A stretch of DNA of 64,000 bases from Rhodopirellula islandica (GCF_001027925.1 NZ_LECT01000042.1:1-64000), one strand, 5' to 3'. Shown: positions 18,620-26,444, counted from the first letter of the stretch. Translations and numbers: made by a program. Notes: generated by a model not told the origin, from the letters alone.

Positions 18620-18637
18620 GGTGTACCGGGGTGTACC
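18620..18637. other. candidate integrase arm-binding sites, left end
   Basis: GGTGTACC occurs twice in direct orientation, at 18620-18627 and 18630-18637, about 100 bp inside the left attachment repeat. The same 8-mer is paired in the same orientation near the right attachment repeat. Paired short direct repeats near both att sites are the usual layout of tyrosine-recombinase arm sites. Confidence 0.45.
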
Positions 18638-18660
18638 GCAAGAAATCGTGTCAGCGCACG

Positions 18661-18690
18661 AAAAAAGGCTGGTGGACAACGCCACCAGCC
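18661..18690 (-). terminator. intrinsic terminator at the left end of the element
   Basis: GGCTGGTGG (18667-18675) pairs perfectly with CCACCAGCC (18682-18690) around a 6-base loop. On the minus strand the hairpin is followed by six T residues (18666-18661). It lies 25 bp beyond the last minus-strand gene of the element and should end that operon. Confidence 0.85.
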
Positions 18691-18714
18691 CCAAGTTTTC
18701 ATAGTAGGCAACTG

Positions 18715-19098
18715 CTACCGATCGCCTTCTATCAAGTGCCGGACCACCGATAACGTCCGGTAGCGACGATGCCCCGCATCCGTGTGTCGCACCTCGAGCT
18801 TTCCAGTGTCAGCCATGCGTTTGAGAGTTGACTCCGAGATTTCCGAATAGCGGGCCACCTCTTTGGCTCCGCGGTGTCTCTCCGACAGGAACTCAATGTC
18901 ATCGGGCTCCAGCTTGTCGCGATGGTCATCGATAAACTGCTCGGTGCTCGACTTGGACGGCGTGTCGGATGCCAGCATGCCCAACTCGCTCTCTTTATCG
19001 ATGATCGCCAAACGAGCGCGGCAATCAATCAACGCCTTTTCGGCCTCGGCTATTTGCTCGATGGCTTCCCGGTAGAGGTCAAGAGTTCCACGGGTCAT
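18715..19098 (-). CDS. MerR/excisionase-like HTH protein
   Basis: 127 residues from the ATG at 19098, which overlaps the stop of the upstream gene by 4 bp. The N-terminal half is a charged helix (about 1-40). The C-terminal half (about 75-127) reads RGAKEVARYSEISESTLKRMADTGKLEVRHTDAGHRRY in two pieces; the order helix, turn, helix, then a GHRRY wing is that of MerR/excisionase DNA-binding domains. Its place as the last gene before the left attachment site suits an excisionase or regulator. The family is inferred from the motif, not from a search. Confidence 0.65.
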   Translation of the reverse strand: MTRGTLDLYREAIEQIAEAEKALIDCRARLAIIDKESELGMLASDTPSKSSTEQFIDDHRDKLEPDDIEFLSERHRGAKEVARYSEISESTLKRMADTGKLEVRHTDAGHRRYRTLSVVRHLIEGDR

Positions 19099-19325
19099 CG
19101 CGACCCCTCGCTTCCCGTCGTGGCGTTGTCCCTGAAATGCTGAACCAAGTCTTTCTCGTGGTACCAACGCCCAGACGGCTTCGTCGTTCCTGGGACCTTC
19201 AATCGGTGATCACGCTCCCAGGTGCTCCAAGCGTATCCCCATGTTTTGCAGACAACGTTCTCGTGGACGAAACCCATTGCCACCATCTGGGGATCGGTTT
19301 TCGGGGTCGGGTGTTGCTTTGCCAT
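19095..19325 (-). CDS. small unknown protein of the element
   Basis: 76 residues from ATG 19325, starting MAKQHPTPKTDPQ. It contains MGFVHENVVCKTWGYAWSTWERDHRLKVPG, a Trp-rich stretch that may be a small HTH or DNA-contacting fold (given in part only). The stop overlaps the next gene start by 4 bp, so the two are translationally coupled. The frame is open up to 19400, but that region holds an inverted repeat. I do not recognise a family. Confidence 0.5.
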   Translation of the reverse strand: MAKQHPTPKTDPQMVAMGFVHENVVCKTWGYAWSTWERDHRLKVPGTTKPSGRWYHEKDLVQHFRDNATTGSEGSR

Positions 19326-19357
19326 TGGAAAGCCTTTCGCAAACTCAGCGTTTGCTA

Positions 19358-19479
19358 AATGACCAAGGGCAGCATCCCGGTTAGAAAGCACGGGTATCAC
19401 GCCGCGCCGAACTTCTCGTCACTCCCTGCCTGCGCAGATCAACGCTTCGATGGTTCCCGAAATACTGCCCTTGGTCATT
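19358..19479. repeat. 122-bp unit bounded by 15-bp perfect inverted repeats
   Basis: AATGACCAAGGGCAG at 19358-19372 is the exact reverse complement of 19465-19479, with 92 bp between. It lies in the 318-bp gene-free gap 19326-19643 of the element, just upstream of the 76-residue gene. It may be a MITE-like insertion, a structured leader or a pair of regulator sites. Nothing else is seen in the gap. Confidence 0.5.
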
Positions 19480-19643
19480 CTCTTGGATTAAGACGTGATA
19501 CTTGCTTTTCGTCGCCACGGATCTGAGAAACACCGCGGCCAAAGTCGATCTTGCTTCTACCCTCAATCGACAAGCACAATTTCCTGGTTCTGGATCGTCG
19601 TGTCAAGCTCGCTTTTTGTTCTGGCAAATTTACCGGAACAGAT

Positions 19644-19958
19644 TCACTCCAGCGACGACGGTTCGAACTCGAACGGAACCGGGGCTCCGCGGCGGGATAG
19701 ATCATCAACCACTACCGGCCCCTCGTGCTTCGTCAGGCGGGTTTCCAGCTTGGCCAACGCACCGCGGCGGACTTGTTCAAAGTCGCAAGCATCGAGCAAC
19801 TTCACATTGCAATCCATCCGACGAATGCGTTCATCGTCAGACCACCCCGCCCGAATCATCGCGGTCTGTTCCGCGATGATTCGGGCGTCGGAAGGTAGAT
19901 GGGAACGCTTACAGTCTCGACCTCGATCATTTCGCCAGGACCCTCCGCCTGTTGGCAA
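19644..19958 (-). CDS. small phage-type protein of unknown function
   Basis: 104 residues if it starts at ATG 19958, inside the last codons of the tape-measure gene (overlap 19927-19958). An internal ATG at 19859 is possible. The central stretch SDARIIAEQTAMIRAGWSDD followed by ERIRRMD looks like an ordered helical segment, and the C-terminus is acidic. The position right after the tape-measure gene would suit a tail accessory protein, but no family is recognised. Low to moderate confidence that it is real. Confidence 0.45.
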   Translation of the reverse strand: MPTGGGSWRNDRGRDCKRSHLPSDARIIAEQTAMIRAGWSDDERIRRMDCNVKLLDACDFEQVRRGALAKLETRLTKHEGPVVVDDLSRRGAPVPFEFEPSSLE

Positions 19959-22554
19959 TCTTGGCGAGGTGCCCGGTCATCTCTTGCTGTAACTCGACTT
20001 GTTTTTCATTGAACTTAACGAGCTCTTGATCAGCGTTGAACGCTGGACCGAACGCACCAATCTGCGACGCGAACGACGCACTGGTCGATGCCACTGATCG
20101 CGACAAGTCGATGTCGGGACGATCGCCGACAGCTTCCTCGATCAGATTGCCGCGAAACTTGGCCAGCTCGCCTTTGCTGAGCAAACCCTTTGATACCAGC
20201 TTGCTTGCTTCTAACATCTTTTCCGCGATCTGAGCCCCGTCTGTCTTCAATGAGTCTTTGATTCGCGTTGCGTTTTGGATGTCGGGATCATTGCGGCGGA
20301 AATCGCTGAACGCTTGGGACCTTGCCCGCTTGCCAACCGAGTCACGAAGCTCCGGTGCGATGTCTTGCAAGACGTTGTTGATTTCACTCAACCGATCTTG
20401 CAGTTGCTCGGCAGGGCTTCGGATTTGCATCCGAAGTTGTTCGGCGGGGCTGCTTGCCCGGAAACGATCGGCCGCGGCGTCCATCGCTCGGCTGAGCAGT
20501 TCCGGCGAATTGGCGAACACTTCCTTGGCTTCTGCAATCGCCGCTTGGTACTGCTCGAGCGGTGTTTGCAGCTGGGCTGCCAGTTGCGTTGCCCGGTCGT
20601 TTGCTTTGAATTGAGCAATCGCGGATTCACGCGCCCGGCGGAACATCTCGGGACTGCCTTTGAACAATCGTGCAGCGTCAGAAAGCGCTTTCTGCAAAAG
20701 CTCGGTGGGGTTCATCAACGATTTCGCAAGTGCCTTTTGAGCTTGCACGAACGGGCTCGAGTCACGCACGGCTTGCGTCTCTTTGGCTGCAAACTTGCCA
20801 AATTGATCTTGGGTGATGTCACCCTTTGCCAACAACTCACGAGCAAGATCGATGCGTTCACGATAGCGTTCCAGTGAAGATTGGATCCCCTCAATCTCGG
20901 CCTTGAGCTTCAACCCTCGGGACGCTTCCTCTGCGGCGCGGGCTTGCTTCTCAAACGCTTCCGCATCACGTCGCATTGCTGCCTTCTTCTTGGCAACTGC
21001 ATCGGCCGCATCGATGTCCAGGGTCTTGCCAAGGTCGGACGGAACATCTTGCCCGGCGGCTCGGAAGGATTCACCGACGATTTCTTGCCGCTGCCTTTCG
21101 AGCTTGTCCGCTTTGTCCTGCCCCTTCCTCAGATCGGAGTCGGCTTTGAACTTGGCCAGCAGAAGCGGAATCCCAACAACCGCGGCGGTGATCAATGCAA
21201 TCGGTGAAAGCAGCAATGCGGCCAAACGTGTGATCCCTGAGACCATCACTCCCATCAGTGATTTGAACGCAGTCGCTGAGACCGCTACGAACGTCTTGAA
21301 ACCATTGGTCAGCGACGCGAACGCGGTCTTGATTGCAGCACCCCGGAAGACGCCTGCGAGAGATGCCCCAAGCTCGACAACCGACTTGGCAATTCCTTTG
21401 AGCATTCCACGGAATCCGCCACCGGCTGTCACTGCCCTCTTGCTGTTCGCGGCAAACAATCCAGCGGCTCCGGCTGCCTCCGTAACTGCAACCCGCGCCG
21501 TCACTGCATTGCCAGCAAGAACGGCGAAGCCTCGCCCACCTGCGAGCGGTGTGAGTGAAAGCAGACTCAACGTCGCCAGTGATCCCGCAAGGGTCGCGAC
21601 GCCTGAGCCCACGACGGTTGCCGCGGCTCCCACTCCCGTCAACGCAATTGCCAATCCGGCGGCAAACTGCGAGAGCTTCGGGAAACGTTCAATCAACTTG
21701 TTCACCCCTCCAACGATGTCGGCAAACTTGCTGACCAAAGCGGCGGCGGCTTCGCGAAGTGGCTCACCGATGGAGATTTTGAGCTGGGCCAATTCGGCCC
21801 TGAGTCGCTTCATCGAGTTGGCGAACCCATCACTGGTCCGGAGGGCATCGCCTTGGGCATCACGGGTGCCCTCGAGTGTGATCTCGAGAATGGCGAGCGC
21901 CTTCTCGTAACTGGTGAGGTTGTTCGGGTCGAATCCAAGCGTCAACGCCTTGGCCTTCACCGCGGCGGCGGTTGCTTGCACCCCAAAGGCTTTGAGGTTC
22001 TCGGTGTTGCCCACCAATCCGCCAATCAAGCGGCGGAACGCGTCGTCGTCGTCCATGACACCGAACGAAGCCAAGTCAATCGCCAGCTTGGTGACCGTCT
22101 TGGAAAGCTCCGCTGCCTCTTGCCGATCGAAACCCAGCGGAACAAACGTGTTTTGCGACTGAGCGAGTAAGTCGAGCATTTGCGACTGAGCGCGGCCAAC
22201 AGCTTTGCCGTAGTCTTTGCTCCATGTTCGCACTGCTGCCGACTGGTCTTTGAACACGGCTTCAAACATGCTGACCGTCTCGGCAAAATTGCCCGCGGCA
22301 ACCACGGCTTTTCCGAAACCGAATGCGGAGGCACCGCCGAATGCGGTCACGCCGACGCCCACCCTGGCAATCGATTTGCCAACCCCTGCGATGCTGTCAG
22401 AAACTTGCCGCATCTCGGCTTGAATCTGCGTGTTGACCGTTTTGACCGAATCAACCACGCCATTGAGAACCGATTTGATGTCGGTTGTGAGGCTGTCTTT
22501 CAGCGTCAGCGAAAACTCTGCTCCGCCTGCGTCAATTTGTGCTCGTGTGCTCAT
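19927..22554 (-). CDS. phage tail tape-measure protein-like
   Basis: 875 residues, starting MSTRAQIDAGGAEFSLTLKD. The early part has the usual tape-measure pattern: a helix region, a Gly/Ala-rich hydrophobic stretch (VGVGVTAFGGASAFGFGK near residue 65), then AAVRTWSKDYGKAVGRAQSQ and IDLASFGVMDDDDAFRRLIG. Hydrophobic segments follow at about 295-350 and about 445-470. The C-terminal half is strongly helical, with three imperfect repeats of an AxxxFKxSPELxxRA-type unit (near PTELLQKALSDAARLFKGSP, TPLEQYQAAIAEAKEVFANS and SPAEQLQDRLSEINNVLQ). In phages this protein sets tail length and forms a channel during DNA injection. Here it stands without recognisable tail tube, sheath or baseplate genes. 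The start overlaps the upstream gene by 4 bp. Confidence 0.85.
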   Translation of the reverse strand: MSTRAQIDAGGAEFSLTLKDSLTTDIKSVLNGVVDSVKTVNTQIQAEMRQVSDSIAGVGKSIARVGVGVTAFGGASAFGFGKAVVAAGNFAETVSMFEAVFKDQSAAVRTWSKDYGKAVGRAQSQMLDLLAQSQNTFVPLGFDRQEAAELSKTVTKLAIDLASFGVMDDDDAFRRLIGGLVGNTENLKAFGVQATAAAVKAKALTLGFDPNNLTSYEKALAILEITLEGTRDAQGDALRTSDGFANSMKRLRAELAQLKISIGEPLREAAAALVSKFADIVGGVNKLIERFPKLSQFAAGLAIALTGVGAAATVVGSGVATLAGSLATLSLLSLTPLAGGRGFAVLAGNAVTARVAVTEAAGAAGLFAANSKRAVTAGGGFRGMLKGIAKSVVELGASLAGVFRGAAIKTAFASLTNGFKTFVAVSATAFKSLMGVMVSGITRLAALLLSPIALITAAVVGIPLLLAKFKADSDLRKGQDKADKLERQRQEIVGESFRAAGQDVPSDLGKTLDIDAADAVAKKKAAMRRDAEAFEKQARAAEEASRGLKLKAEIEGIQSSLERYRERIDLARELLAKGDITQDQFGKFAAKETQAVRDSSPFVQAQKALAKSLMNPTELLQKALSDAARLFKGSPEMFRRARESAIAQFKANDRATQLAAQLQTPLEQYQAAIAEAKEVFANSPELLSRAMDAAADRFRASSPAEQLRMQIRSPAEQLQDRLSEINNVLQDIAPELRDSVGKRARSQAFSDFRRNDPDIQNATRIKDSLKTDGAQIAEKMLEASKLVSKGLLSKGELAKFRGNLIEEAVGDRPDIDLSRSVASTSASFASQIGAFGPAFNADQELVKFNEKQVELQQEMTGHLAKIANRRRVLAK

Positions 22555-22823
22555 TTGGGATCTCTTCGTAATCGTCGGTGGGCTGGGAAATCATGTTTGC
22601 GGCGGAGTGGCTCGGGGGTGGACTCACCGAGTTTTCGAAGCTCTTGTTTGACTGTTGCCACCCAATGTGAAAGCGCGAACTCGGCTTTGAGGTAGGTGTT
22701 TCGGATCTCGCCAGGGTCGTCCGCCTTGCTCGCGATCGACCGGCTGGTTTCTTCCATGTGCAGCAACAGTGACACCAGGTTGTCGGTCAGCTTCTCGGCG
22801 GCTTGCTGTGCTTCGTTTTTCAT
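22551..22823 (-). CDS. small helical protein upstream of the tape-measure gene
   Basis: 90 residues, MKNEAQQAAEKLTDNLVSLL at the N-terminus, helical and charged with a basic C-terminus (RRKHDFPAHRRLRRDPK). It is coupled by 4-bp overlaps to both neighbours. The slot just before a tape-measure gene is usually held by tail assembly chaperones, but I see no sequence signature for that, nor a frameshift slippery site. Confidence 0.6.
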   Translation of the reverse strand: MKNEAQQAAEKLTDNLVSLLLHMEETSRSIASKADDPGEIRNTYLKAEFALSHWVATVKQELRKLGESTPEPLRRKHDFPAHRRLRRDPK

Positions 22824-23077
22824 TTGGATTCCAACGATCGAGAGATTGATTTTTCAATGAGTGCTTCGCGGTATCGCTCGGACTTCCAAGGACCGACGCT
22901 GAGAAGCCATCGGGTGATGTGGTGATAGAAGTAGGCCCCATCGGTGCCTGGCATGCCCTTCTGAATCCACGTGTGGACTGTGCTGCGTTCCACCTCAAAT
23001 GCCCTCGCAACATCGGCCTGAGTGCCGAGTCGAAAGTCCTCATCGGTCTGGACGTCCTGTTGTTGTTTTCTGGCCAT
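22820..23077 (-). CDS. terminase small subunit-like HTH protein
   Basis: 85 residues with a winged-HTH/excisionase-type region LGTQADVARAFEVERSTVHT then WIQKGMPGTDGAYFYHHITRWL. The phrase order (helix, VxRxTVxxWxxxGMPG, then I-x-R-W-L) is typical of phage DNA-packaging Nu1/terminase small subunits, which recognise the pac or cos site. A plain regulator cannot be excluded. It is the first gene after the hairpin at 23167-23206 and overlaps the following gene by 4 bp. Confidence 0.6.
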   Translation of the reverse strand: MARKQQQDVQTDEDFRLGTQADVARAFEVERSTVHTWIQKGMPGTDGAYFYHHITRWLLSVGPWKSERYREALIEKSISRSLESK

Positions 23078-23166
23078 TTCAACCCTTGTGCATGCGAGAA
23101 CGACGAACTGACGAGGCGATTACCTCCACGTTTCGAACCAGGAAGGACCCGTGAAGGGGCCCCGGT

Positions 23167-23206
23167 GAGCCCCGTCGCCAAACTCCACAGAAAAGCGACG
23201 GGGCTC
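23167..23206. terminator. strong hairpin between two element operons
   Basis: GAGCCCCGTCGC (23167-23178) pairs perfectly with 23195-23206, a 12-bp GC-rich stem and a 16-base loop. It lies in the 182-bp gap between the coiled-coil gene and the packaging-like gene. No T-tract follows on either strand, so it may be an attenuator or RNA-stabilising hairpin rather than a full terminator. Confidence 0.5.
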
Positions 23207-23259
23207 GTTGTGGGCCGGATGCTGGCGACAGTTTCAACGCCAGCCTCCCACTCGGTGCA

Positions 23260-23964
23260 TCACTCAGCAATCATTTTTGCTCGCAGTTCGTCAACCAGCT
23301 GTTCGCATTGTGCGACGGCGTTTTTGGCCTCCGACATCTCGAATTCCCAACGAGCAATGCGATCCCGGTAAACCTGCTTGTTGCCGTAGTCATTGGTTCG
23401 CTCGGCGGTGCTTAAGAATCCCTGATTCTTCTCAACCGACGCCTTCGCTGATTTCAGACGTGCGTGTGCCCACTGGAGATCCTGTTTCGCGGCAAATGAT
23501 TGCAACTGCAACTTAGAACTGGCAAGTCTCACCAGGTTCTCGCGGTCAGCCGGGCGCGAAGTTGACTGTTCTTCCGACTCGAAAACTTGCATCCTCACCT
23601 TCTTTCGAGATCGCTTGTTGCTGGCAATCACATCCTCGAGGCTTCCGTTCACTTCTTGCAATTGCCGCAGCAGAACACCCCGACGGTCTGCGTCAGCCCC
23701 AGACAACTGCTTGCCTGCCAATAGCTGTTCGATGTGCTTTTCATCGAGCGACGTCAATTCTGCCTGAATCGGTGCAGTTGCTGCTTGGTGCTCTTCGGTC
23801 GCTCGTTCGTCGTCGGCGTCCAAGGTAGCGATGATCCCTCGCAACTCCTTGGCGCGGGCCGATGCAACATCCGCCTCGGCAATCCGGCGTTTCAGTGCAT
23901 GCCGCTGCGACAGGCGGGAACGCTCGGCTTCTGCCTTGTCTTCCTGGTCGATCGCTTCACTCAT
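23260..23964 (-). CDS. coiled-coil protein of unknown function
   Basis: 234 residues, almost entirely charged helix with heptad-like spacing: MSEAIDQEDKAEAERSRLSQ at the start, QAELTSLDEKHIEQLLAGKQ in the middle and AKNAVAQCEQLVDELRAKMI at the end. No catalytic motif or membrane segment is seen. In phage genomes such proteins may be scaffold-like or head-tail proteins, but that is a guess. It overlaps the upstream peptidase-like gene by 4 bp and is the last gene of its operon before the hairpin. Confidence 0.6.
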   Translation of the reverse strand: MSEAIDQEDKAEAERSRLSQRHALKRRIAEADVASARAKELRGIIATLDADDERATEEHQAATAPIQAELTSLDEKHIEQLLAGKQLSGADADRRGVLLRQLQEVNGSLEDVIASNKRSRKKVRMQVFESEEQSTSRPADRENLVRLASSKLQLQSFAAKQDLQWAHARLKSAKASVEKNQGFLSTAERTNDYGNKQVYRDRIARWEFEMSEAKNAVAQCEQLVDELRAKMIAE

Positions 23965-24500
23965 CTTTCGATTGCCTCCCTTGTTTGGAAAATTGCTTCC
24001 AGTACTTCCGCTTGGTCCAACTGGCCAGCGAGATACAAACGGCTCGCAAGCGTTAAAATTTCGTCGCGATGGTCTTCAATAATTTTGTGGGCAATGTGTC
24101 GTGCGAAATACACACGGCTGGCCCAACGCTCTGGTTCTTTCTCACAGCCTTCTATTGCCCATCTCGCGACCTTGACATCATCAGGCGGCGAGAACCAAGA
24201 CGGCTCTTTGGCGGGCGTTTCAGGCGACGTATGGGGCTCTGGCAAGTGACCGAGATCGACCGAGCCCTGCCCCATCTCACCCATCGGTCGTGGAGGCGGC
24301 TCGTGGAGACCGGCGAGGAACTCCGCGGCCGGTCCGGCAGAGACCGCGAACGCGCGGTCGTCAGGCGAAAGTTCATCCAGTAGCACGTGCCCTGAATCCA
24401 ACGTCAGTTCGGCATGGGTGCACTTGCCACCCAGGACGATGGCGGCAACAGCATGCCCCGCCTCGTGAATTGCGGTTTCCCATCGGTGGTCAGTTGTCAT
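23961..24500 (-). CDS. orphan M41 (FtsH-type) peptidase domain protein
   Basis: 179 residues from ATG 24500. HEAGHAVAAIVLGG places the zinc-binding HExxH at residues 12-16. Further parts match the FtsH protease domain pattern: AVSAGPAAEFLAG, then PDDVKVARWAIEG, where an Asp could be the third zinc ligand, and a closing helix IIEDHRDEILTLASRLYLAG. FtsH itself has membrane helices and an AAA+ ATPase before this domain; both are absent. The protein could be a free soluble protease acting on a host or phage protein. The frame is open to 24575, but the conserved part begins at 24500, so that ATG is used; it overlaps the upstream gene by 11 bp. Confidence 0.72.
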   Translation of the reverse strand: MTTDHRWETAIHEAGHAVAAIVLGGKCTHAELTLDSGHVLLDELSPDDRAFAVSAGPAAEFLAGLHEPPPRPMGEMGQGSVDLGHLPEPHTSPETPAKEPSWFSPPDDVKVARWAIEGCEKEPERWASRVYFARHIAHKIIEDHRDEILTLASRLYLAGQLDQAEVLEAIFQTREAIER

Positions 24501-24774
24501 CTTGGTCGCCCCCTTCATCTTCCTCGACCAAGACAAAGCCGTGCACGCCGTGTTGCCCATAGTCTGCATTGACACCTTGAAGCATGCTGACCGACTTCAA
24601 CCATTGCTGGCCATTTGCATCAACTCGCCACGGTTGCACCAAACCACTATCCATGGCATTGATCAGGCCACGGGTCGGATGGCTTGGCTTTGGAAAAAAC
24701 TTTGGTTGCACCTGGATGTCCTTAGGGCTTGGCGTTTGTTCGGCTCCAAGCAGTCGCCGGAGGAAGTTCATCAT
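24490..24774 (-). CDS. small unknown protein of the element
   Basis: 94 residues, MMNFLRRLLGAEQTPSPKDI at the start, a middle part HPTRGLINAMDSGLVQPWRV and an acidic tail ending EEDEGGDQDDN. It is coupled to its neighbours: 4-bp overlap with the zinc-ribbon gene upstream and 11 bp with the peptidase gene downstream. No family recognised. Confidence 0.55.
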   Translation of the reverse strand: MMNFLRRLLGAEQTPSPKDIQVQPKFFPKPSHPTRGLINAMDSGLVQPWRVDANGQQWLKSVSMLQGVNADYGQHGVHGFVLVEEDEGGDQDDN

Positions 24775-25013
24775 TGGTCGGTCTCCATGTCGTGAATCTT
24801 ACGGGTCAGATCTTCGAATTTTCCAGTCACTGGAATCGGGGGTTCAAAAACTACAAGAAAAATTCCCGAGCACGATCGACACACGCACCTCCGCGACTTG
24901 CTTCCGTCACCCGGCCTGTCTGTCTTCACGATGATCGGGTCCACGTCCTGGCATCGTGGACATGCTGGGATGTCAACGAACACCATCGGTGCGGCTTTCC
25001 AATTACGGCTCAT
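24771..25013 (-). CDS. small zinc-ribbon protein
   Basis: 80 residues from ATG 25013. Two cysteine pairs, ACPRCQ (near residue 17) and CVCRSCSG (near residue 43), form a probable four-cysteine zinc ribbon like those of transcription factors and small phage DNA-binding proteins. The frame is open to 25064, but those codons lie close to the repeat array and lack the fold. It is the first gene after the iteron array in the direction of transcription. Confidence 0.6.
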   Translation of the reverse strand: MSRNWKAAPMVFVDIPACPRCQDVDPIIVKTDRPGDGSKSRRCVCRSCSGIFLVVFEPPIPVTGKFEDLTRKIHDMETDQ

Positions 25014-25072
25014 GAGTCTTCGCTCCTCTGGTTGGAAAACCTTTTCCCAAGAGAGCAAGCCCACTCTAAGAA

Positions 25073-25322
25073 GGTTTTTATGAGAGGGGTTCTATGAGGG
25101 AGGTTTCTATAAGAAGGGTTTCTATAGTAGTGGACACGCCTATGGACATGCCTATGGACACGGGTATGGACATACCTATGGACATTGCTTGGACATTCGA
25201 TGGACAGGAAACGCACCGACAAGCCTGATTTCACCCCTCTACTTGCAGGGGCAGGCCCCCTTTGGATGGACATTGCTTGGACAATGCTTGGACATTCCTT
25301 GGACAACGCTTGGACATTCACC
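25073..25322. repeat. composite iteron-like array, possible replication origin
   Basis: Three sets of short direct repeats stand side by side. Four units of 14-15 bp headed GGTTTCTAT or GGGTTCTAT start at 25073, 25087, 25102 and 25117. Four 12-bp units headed GGACA and ending TAT start at 25132, 25144, 25156 and 25168, followed by 11-bp units at 25180 and 25191. After a gap, five 11-bp units of the form GGACAWTGCTT start at 25268, 25279, 25290, 25301 and 25312. The 11-12-bp period is about one helical turn. The array ends inside the last codons of the possible replication gene. Iterons beside an initiator gene are typical of replication origins; a centromere-like or regulator array is the alternative. 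Confidence 0.7.
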
Positions 25323-26106
25323 GGGAAGCACCTCCCAGTCGTTGCTCGATTGCACGCTGCATCGCGAGCGTAATCTCCCTCTGGCCTTTGCGTGCCTCGG
25401 TCTGCTGAACCTTTTCTTCGACAAGTGACTCCATCAGTTCCGGCTGGCTCATCCGATTCGAATACCACATTCGGCGACCATCGAGACTGGCCCGAACATA
25501 GAGCTTCCGGCTGTCGAGTGATTCAATCGTTGAACGAACTTGCCGGCGGGTCAGCAATAGGTCGCTGTGCACTCCCCTGGCCAGTTCACCGGCGTTCGAA
25601 CAGCCATTCGCCATGGTGTTGATGAAATCGAACGAAAGCCGATGACGGTCGCGATCGCCGACGCCTGCATAGATCGCACACAAGATCGCAAAGTCACGCC
25701 AGCACCATCGTTTGCTGTCCCTGGCATCCCATAACAGGTCAGCACGAACTCGCACCATGCGGCGACCACCTGGCACGTTGTCGATTTTTTGCTGGATGGC
25801 TCGCATCGCCGGGCGATTGATCGGCGATTGAATAGCCACACCGAGAACTTCCGCTGCCCAGAAGATCCGCTGAACCTCCCGCGACTTGGGTTTCTCTGTT
25901 CCTGGATGCTCTTCGTGGTAGGCCTCCGCAACATCCTCCACCTCATCGGGGTCTCGGTCGTGTGCGTTGTCCGCCGTCACCTGCAAGCAGTAGTCCACGA
26001 TCTGCGCAATGGTGAATTGGCGTAAATCGTCGTCAACATCGTTCAGGTTCTTGTTGAGGCGAATCGCGGCAAGCGGGAATTGGAAATACTTATCGCTTAC
26101 GCTCAC
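25318..26106 (-). CDS. possible replication initiator or DNA-binding protein
   Basis: 262 residues, MSVSDKYFQFPLAAIRLNKN at the N-terminus. The C-terminal half shows FAILCAIYAGVGDRDRHRLS, then LLLTRRQVRSTIESLDSRKL followed by YVRASLDGRRMWYS, which reads as a winged helix (recognition helix then a two-strand wing), and a charged last helix. I recognise no named family. The reason to suspect a replication role is position: its 3' end runs into the iteron-like array. A wHTH protein of similar size is coupled upstream by a 4-bp overlap. Confidence 0.6.
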   Translation of the reverse strand: MSVSDKYFQFPLAAIRLNKNLNDVDDDLRQFTIAQIVDYCLQVTADNAHDRDPDEVEDVAEAYHEEHPGTEKPKSREVQRIFWAAEVLGVAIQSPINRPAMRAIQQKIDNVPGGRRMVRVRADLLWDARDSKRWCWRDFAILCAIYAGVGDRDRHRLSFDFINTMANGCSNAGELARGVHSDLLLTRRQVRSTIESLDSRKLYVRASLDGRRMWYSNRMSQPELMESLVEEKVQQTEARKGQREITLAMQRAIEQRLGGASR

Positions 26107-26444
26107 TGGTCATCGCTCCCAGCAAACTCAGCGGCGACGATCACCGCGGCCGATGAACCCGATGAAGTCTTTCGACGTCCCCCGTTCTCGACTGCGAGGC
26201 CGTCGCGGAGTAATTCCAATGCAATGGAACAGATCGACTGAACTTTAAGATTCAAGACCTCCGCCCATTGCTCGCGGGTTAATCCGCGGCGTCCTGCCTT
26301 ACGCAACAGGATCAAAGCAAGCTGTTTTCGTGCTTGCTGCTTCGGCTTGACCACGATGAACGCTTGGGCTTTCGTCGCCCTTGCGTGTTGGCCGTGGTCG
26401 AAAAGTGGCGTCATCTCACTGGACGTGGTCGGAGAGTCCGACAT
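26103..26444 (-). CDS. winged-HTH-like small protein
   Basis: 113 residues. The stretch KQLALILLRKAGRRGLTREQ followed by WAEVLNLKVQSICSIALELL and then LRDGLAVENGG has the helix-turn-helix-wing order of DNA-replication or transcription wHTH domains. N- and C-terminal tails are low complexity. Its stop overlaps the start of the possible replication gene by 4 bp, so both are made together. Nothing clear is seen in the 115-bp gap before it except a short dyad near 26523-26555. Confidence 0.6.
   Translation of the reverse strand: MSDSPTTSSEMTPLFDHGQHARATKAQAFIVVKPKQQARKQLALILLRKAGRRGLTREQWAEVLNLKVQSICSIALELLRDGLAVENGGRRKTSSGSSAAVIVAAEFAGSDDQ

Noticed and set aside
25073-25322. CRISPR array
   Set aside because: Units are 11-15 bp and directly adjacent, with no unique spacers of constant length and no cas genes nearby.
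25010-25468. 152-codon minus-strand frame through the repeat array
   Set aside because: Its His/Val/Arg-rich periodic product is a direct translation of the iterons and overlaps the possible replication gene in another frame.
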